From contig JAHELM010000070.1 in NCBI GenBank assembly GCA_024644185.1, positions 1 to 8,655 on the forward strand: a DNA stretch of 8,655 nucleotides, written 5' to 3'. The notes beneath the pieces were generated by a model, which worked only from the letters and a program-made list of their open reading frames with translations, was not told the origin of the DNA and searched no databases. Positions 5,368 to 8,655 of the stretch are shown in pieces. Within the stretch, counting starts at the first letter, position 1, and every line of letters begins with the position of its first letter. Made by a program: the position numbers and the translations under genes. The stretch comes from Rhodospirillales bacterium (lineage in GTDB: Bacteria; Pseudomonadota; Alphaproteobacteria; UBA8366; JADFVY01).

Positions 5368-7469
5368 CCGCGCGCGACCCGTCGGCGGTTGCGTGCGGAG
5401 ACCTGAGCCGCGCCGAGGCACGGTGGGAACTGGCACGGCTGGCCGCTGAAATCCGCCACCACGATATCCTCTATTACCAGCAGGACGCGCCGGAGGTCAG
5501 CGACGCCGACTACGACGCGTTGCGCCGACGCAATGCCGAGATCGAGGCCCGCTTCCCCGAACTGATCCTGCCCGACAGCCCGTCGCGGCGCGTCGGCGCG
5601 GAACCCGCCGCCGGCTTCGCCAAGATCCGCCATGCGGTGGCGATGCTGTCGCTTGAAAACGCCTTCACCGACGAAGACGTGGCGGATTTCTTCGACGGCG
5701 TGCGACGCTTCATCAAGGAATTGAAGGACGACCCGTCGCAGCCGCTGGAGGTGGTGGCGGAGCCGAAGATCGACGGACTTTCCGCCTCGCTGCGCTACGA
5801 GGACGGCCTGTTCGTGCAGGGCGCGACGCGCGGCGACGGGACGGAAGGCGAGGACATCACCGCCAATCTGCGCACGCTGGCCGACGTGCCGAAACGGCTG
5901 ACCGGCGCCGGCTGGCCGCGGATCGTCGAGGTGCGTGGCGAGGTCTATATGGGCAAGGCCGATTTTGCCGCCCTCAACCGCCGGCAGGAAGACCGCGGCG
6001 AGAAGATTTTTGCCAATCCGCGCAATGCCGCGGCAGGCTCGCTGCGCCAGCTCGATCCGGCGGTGACCGCGCGCCGGCCTCTCAGCTTCTTCGCCTATGC
6101 CTGGGGCGAGGTGTCGGAGCCGGTGGACGGCAGCCACTGGGCGGTGCTGCGGCGCTTCCACGACTGGGGATTCAAGGTCAATCCGCTGGCCAGGCTGTGC
6201 CGAACCGTCGACGAGGCGCTGGCGCTCTATCGCGAGATCGGGGCCGGCCGCGCCGCCCTGCCCTACGACATCGACGGCGTGGTCTACAAGGTCAACCGGA
6301 TGGACTGGCAGGAACGGCTGGGCTTCGTCAGCCGTGCCCCGCGCTGGGCAGTGGCGCACAAATTCCCCGCCGAGCAGGCCGAAACGGTGCTGGACAGGAT
6401 CGAGATCCAGGTCGGCCGCACGGGCGTGCTGACGCCGGTCGCGCATCTGCGCCCGGTGACGGTGGGTGGCGTCGTGGTCTCGCGCGCCACCCTGCACAAC
6501 GAGGATTACATTGCCGAGAAGGATATCCGGATCGGCGACACGGCGGTGATCCAGCGGGCCGGCGATGTGATCCCGCAAGTGGTGCGGATCGTCGCGGAGC
6601 GGCGGCCCGCCGGCGCCATCCCCTATGTCTTTCCCGAGACCTGCCCGGCCTGCGGCAGCCAGGCGATCCGCGAGCCGGACGAGGCGGCGCGGCGCTGCAC
6701 CGGTGGCCTGATCTGCCCGGCGCAGGCGGTGGAGCGGCTGAAGCACTTCGTCGGCCGCGAAGCCTTCGACATCGAGGGTCTGGGCCGCAAGCATATCGAG
6801 GAATTCTGGGCCGACGGCCTGATTCGCACGCCCGGCGACATCTTCCGCCTGCGCGAGAAGCAGGTCGCGATCGCCGGCCGCGAGGGCTGGGGCGAACAAT
6901 CGGCACAGAAACTGGTCGACGCCATCGCGGCGCGGCGCGACGTGGAATTGCCGCGTTTCCTCGGCGCCCTGGGCATCCGCCAGGTCGGCGCCTCGACGGC
7001 GCGGCTGCTCGCCCGGGTCTACGGTTCGCTGGCGCATCTGCGGACGGCGATGGAGAAGGCGGCCGCGGGCGAGGAGACGGCGGAATACGGCGAACTGATC
7101 GCCATCGACGGCATCGGCCCGGCGGTCGCCACCGACCTGATCGGCTTCTTTGCCGAGCCGCATAACCGCGACATTCTGGACGATCTTGCCGCCAATGTGC
7201 GGGTCGCCGAGTTCGTGGCGCCCGCCACCGCCGGCTCGCCGATCGCCGGCAAGACCGTGGTGTTCACCGGCACGCTGGAATTGATGACCCGTGGCGAGGC
7301 GAAGGCGCGGGCAGAGGCGCTGGGGGCGAAGGTTGCCGGTTCGGTCTCGGCAAAGACGGATTTCGTGATCGCCGGACCCGGCGCCGGGTCGAAGGCAAAG
7401 AAGGCCGCCGAGCTGGGCGTCAAGACACTGACGGAGGCCGAATGGCTGGATCTTATCGGGCAGGACTGA
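5364..7469 (+). CDS. ligA: NAD-dependent DNA ligase LigA
   Basis: LigA seals nicks during replication and repair using NAD+, via an enzyme-AMP intermediate. The 701-residue protein has every domain in order. Domain Ia (about 20-85, HHDILYYQQDAPEVSDADYDAL) binds NAD. The adenylation domain (about 86-335) has catalytic K135 in EPKIDG, NPRNAAAGSLRQLD (218-231), EVRGEVYM (189-196), DIDGVVYKVN (302-311) and HKFPA (332-336). The OB fold is at about 336-420. The zinc finger has four cysteines, C427, C430, C445 and C451. Helix-hairpin-helix repeats run from about 455 to 600. A BRCT domain (about 625-701) starts GKTVVFTGTLELMTRGEA. The start is GTG at 5364, inside the recN stop in the overlap GTGA, which suggests translational coupling. 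No better start lies before the conserved domain Ia. The last 28 bases overlap the next gene in another frame. Confidence 0.97.
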   Translation: MTARDPSAVACGDLSRAEARWELARLAAEIRHHDILYYQQDAPEVSDADYDALRRRNAEIEARFPELILPDSPSRRVGAEPAAGFAKIRHAVAMLSLENAFTDEDVADFFDGVRRFIKELKDDPSQPLEVVAEPKIDGLSASLRYEDGLFVQGATRGDGTEGEDITANLRTLADVPKRLTGAGWPRIVEVRGEVYMGKADFAALNRRQEDRGEKIFANPRNAAAGSLRQLDPAVTARRPLSFFAYAWGEVSEPVDGSHWAVLRRFHDWGFKVNPLARLCRTVDEALALYREIGAGRAALPYDIDGVVYKVNRMDWQERLGFVSRAPRWAVAHKFPAEQAETVLDRIEIQVGRTGVLTPVAHLRPVTVGGVVVSRATLHNEDYIAEKDIRIGDTAVIQRAGDVIPQVVRIVAERRPAGAIPYVFPETCPACGSQAIREPDEAARRCTGGLICPAQAVERLKHFVGREAFDIEGLGRKHIEEFWADGLIRTPGDIFRLREKQVAIAGREGWGEQSAQKLVDAIAARRDVELPRFLGALGIRQVGASTARLLARVYGSLAHLRTAMEKAAAGEETAEYGELIAIDGIGPAVATDLIGFFAEPHNRDILDDLAANVRVAEFVAPATAGSPIAGKTVVFTGTLELMTRGEAKARAEALGAKVAGSVSAKTDFVIAGPGAGSKAKKAAELGVKTLTEAEWLDLIGQD
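7433..7437 (+). promoter_or_regulatory. Ribosome binding site inside ligA for the next gene
   Basis: GGAGG lies four bases before the ATG at 7442 and is the clearest Shine-Dalgarno match near any start in the window. It sits within the ligA coding sequence. It supports the 7442 start, which yields a complete signal peptide. Confidence 0.7.
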
Positions 7470-8284
7470 TCGCAGCGTTGCTGTTGCTGGCCGCGCTACC
7501 CGCGCGGGCGGACGAGGCGGCGATGGCCGAGACCATCTGGCAGGCCGATCAGACCGGCGGGGTGACGCCGCGCGTCTCGGTTCTCGACCCGAAAATCGAC
7601 CTCGACGGCGCCTATCGGGTACAGCGGATGCTGGTCGACAAGCGCATCGCGGCGGGTGACGGTATCGCCGGCTTCAAGAACGGCCTGACCGGCAGCCTGG
7701 CGAAAATGTGGTTCGGTATCGACGAGCCGGTGTTCGGGGCGATCCCGCAATCCGGCCTGCGCCAGAACGGTGCGACCATCGACACGCCGCCCGGCCGGCG
7801 CATGCTGGTGGAAACCGAGATCGGCCTGATTGCCGGCGCCCGCATCGACGCGCCCGTGGCCGACGTGGCAACGCTGAAATCCCTGATCCGCGGAGTCGTG
7901 CCGGTGATCGAGATGCCGGCCGGCGGGTTCCTGGAGGCGGACGCACGCAAGCTGACCGTCACCGACATCGTCGCCAACAACGTCTCCGCCGCGTTCCTGG
8001 TGACGGGCGCGGAAGTCCCGGTCGGCGACCTGGATCTGGCCTCCGTCCCGGCGGTGCTGGCCAAGGATGGCAAGACCATCAGCAAGGGCAGCGGCGGCGA
8101 CACCATGGGCGATCCCTGGGTGGCGGCGCTGTGGCTGGTCAATGTGGCGGTGAAGCGCGGCCGCGTGGTCGAGCCCGGCCATATCCTGTCGACCGGCGTT
8201 CTGGGCAAGCGCATCGAATCGGCACCGGGCGCCTACAGCGCCGAATTCGGCCCCCTGGGGCGGGTGGAATTCATCGTCAGGTAA
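7442..8284 (+). CDS. Predicted exported 2-keto-4-pentenoate hydratase/FAH-like protein
   Basis: The 280-residue protein resembles 2-keto-4-pentenoate hydratase (MhpD) of the fumarylacetoacetase fold superfamily. MhpD hydrates an enol-keto acid in meta-cleavage catabolism of aromatics. By alignment from memory, GFKNGLT (77-83) matches MhpD GRKVGLT. LVETEIGLI (122-130) carries two putative metal-binding glutamates (E124, E126), and VIEMP (155-159) carries the third (E157). TVTDIVANNVSAAFLVTG (172-189), SKGSGGDTMGDPWVAALWLVN (214-234) and PGHILSTGVLG (245-255) match later conserved blocks. Unlike MhpD it starts with a short polar segment, a hydrophobic core (about residues 8-20, GLIAALLLLAALP) and ARA-DEA, a signal peptidase I site after A23. 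Export to the periplasm is therefore likely. It overlaps ligA by 28 bases and has no aromatic-catabolism neighbours. The fold is well supported; the substrate is unknown. Its stop overlaps the convergent minus-strand gene by 8 bases. Confidence 0.8.
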   Translation: MAGSYRAGLIAALLLLAALPARADEAAMAETIWQADQTGGVTPRVSVLDPKIDLDGAYRVQRMLVDKRIAAGDGIAGFKNGLTGSLAKMWFGIDEPVFGAIPQSGLRQNGATIDTPPGRRMLVETEIGLIAGARIDAPVADVATLKSLIRGVVPVIEMPAGGFLEADARKLTVTDIVANNVSAAFLVTGAEVPVGDLDLASVPAVLAKDGKTISKGSGGDTMGDPWVAALWLVNVAVKRGRVVEPGHILSTGVLGKRIESAPGAYSAEFGPLGRVEFIVR

Positions 8285-8655
8285 TCGCCCGCGTCGCGTC
8301 CTTCAGCCAGGCCGCCGTCGTCCGGTCGACCCCCGGCAGCAGCGCTTCGCGCACCCGTGCGTGATAGTCGTTCAGCCATTTCTTTTCCGGCGCGGTCAGG
8401 GAATCGGGCAGGACCAGGTTCAGGTCGATCGGCGCCAGGGTCAGCGTCTCGAAGCCCAGCATCTTCTTCTCCGCCCCCGGAATTGGCGCCTCTACGACGC
8501 AAGCCAGGTTCTCGATGCGAATGCCGTAGGCGCCGGTCTTGTAATAGCCCGGCTCGTTGGAGACGATCATGCCCGGCTTCAGCGCCACAGTGTTCGGCAC
8601 CTTGGAAATCCGCTGCGGCCCTTCATGCACGGAGAGATAGCTGCCAACCCCGTGA
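8277..8655 (-). CDS. pepP: Xaa-Pro aminopeptidase (M24 family), C-terminal part only
   Basis: This minus-strand gene enters from the right edge, and only its last 126 codons are present. M24B aminopeptidases P remove an N-terminal residue preceding proline, using a dinuclear metal centre in a pita-bread fold. The visible part reads HGVGSYLSVHEGPQRIS, then VSNEPGYY, then YGIRIENL. The HGVG histidine (codon 8652-8654) should be a metal ligand, and the VHEGP histidine (8625-8627) the substrate-site histidine. The glutamates of NEPG (8553-8555) and RIEN (8511-8513) should be metal ligands. A C-terminal extension of about 75 residues (TLAPIDLNLV, KKWLNDYHARVREALLP) resembles the tail of the larger, eukaryote-like aminopeptidase P rather than short E. 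coli PepP. The start lies beyond the window, so the complete length is not visible. The GTG at 8630 is internal. The symbol pepP is by family. Confidence 0.93.
   Translation of the reverse strand, partial: HGVGSYLSVHEGPQRISKVPNTVALKPGMIVSNEPGYYKTGAYGIRIENLACVVEAPIPGAEKKMLGFETLTLAPIDLNLVLPDSLTAPEKKWLNDYHARVREALLPGVDRTTAAWLKDATRAIT

Noticed and set aside
3163..5436. 757-codon open frame on the minus strand opposite recN
   Set aside because: It is antisense to a complete RecN with all ATPase motifs. Its translation is Arg/Gly/Pro-rich without recognisable domains, as expected for the shadow of a high-GC gene.
4758..7163. 801-codon open frame on the minus strand opposite recN and ligA
   Set aside because: It spans two well-identified genes in antisense and has no family motif. 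Long antisense frames are common at this GC content.
8217..8232. GGCGC/GCGCC inverted repeat near the end of the hydratase-like gene, as a terminator
   Set aside because: The stem is only 5 bp, lies inside coding sequence and has no T tract.
130..8655. Defence, mobile or other novel multi-gene system
   Set aside because: All coding space is taken by recognisable core families. There are no repeats of mobile-element type, no transposase or integrase, and no cluster of unknown genes.

Overview
This window reads as chromosomal core sequence from a high-GC alphaproteobacterium. The gene order ftsZ–lpxC–bamD–recN–ligA follows the distal end of the division and cell-wall cluster, and the FtsZ C-terminal peptide (DIPAFLRRQAN) is of the alphaproteobacterial type. 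A Rhodospirillales-like relative is my best guess. That placement is inference from gene order and protein features, not from a search. Nothing here looks mobile: I see no insertion sequence, integrase, tRNA, rRNA or CRISPR array.

Layout, left to right. (1) Positions 2-1546 hold the 3' nine-tenths of ftsZ, whose first roughly 40 codons lie before the window. (2) A 218-base gap (1547-1764) contains a GC-rich terminator-like hairpin, a second small hairpin, an ATGTAC/GTACAT inverted repeat and the only strongly AT-rich tract in the window. It probably ends ftsZ transcription and starts lpxC. (3) lpxC (1765-2736) encodes the committed step of lipid A synthesis, with all zinc and catalytic residues present. 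(4) A 119-base gap (2737-2855) holds a strong intrinsic terminator with a 12-bp perfect stem and T5. The terminator overlaps a candidate promoter and sits inside a second, outer 9-bp inverted repeat. (5) bamD (2856-3683), recN (3691-5367) and ligA (5364-7469) follow with a 7-base gap and a 4-base overlap, so they look like one transcription unit. (6) A gene for a predicted exported 2-keto-4-pentenoate hydratase/FAH-like protein (7442-8284) overlaps the end of ligA. (7) On the minus strand, the 3' end of an M24 aminopeptidase P gene enters from the right and overlaps the stop of the previous gene tail to tail.

FtsZ builds the division ring, LpxC starts lipid A, and BamD helps insert outer-membrane proteins, so the left half concerns division and the outer envelope. 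RecN and LigA belong to DNA repair and replication. The exported hydratase-like protein has no evident link to either theme.

I did not find a new multi-gene system. The least explained features are the nested inverted repeats between lpxC and bamD, the structured ftsZ–lpxC gap, and the signal peptide on a protein family that is normally cytoplasmic.
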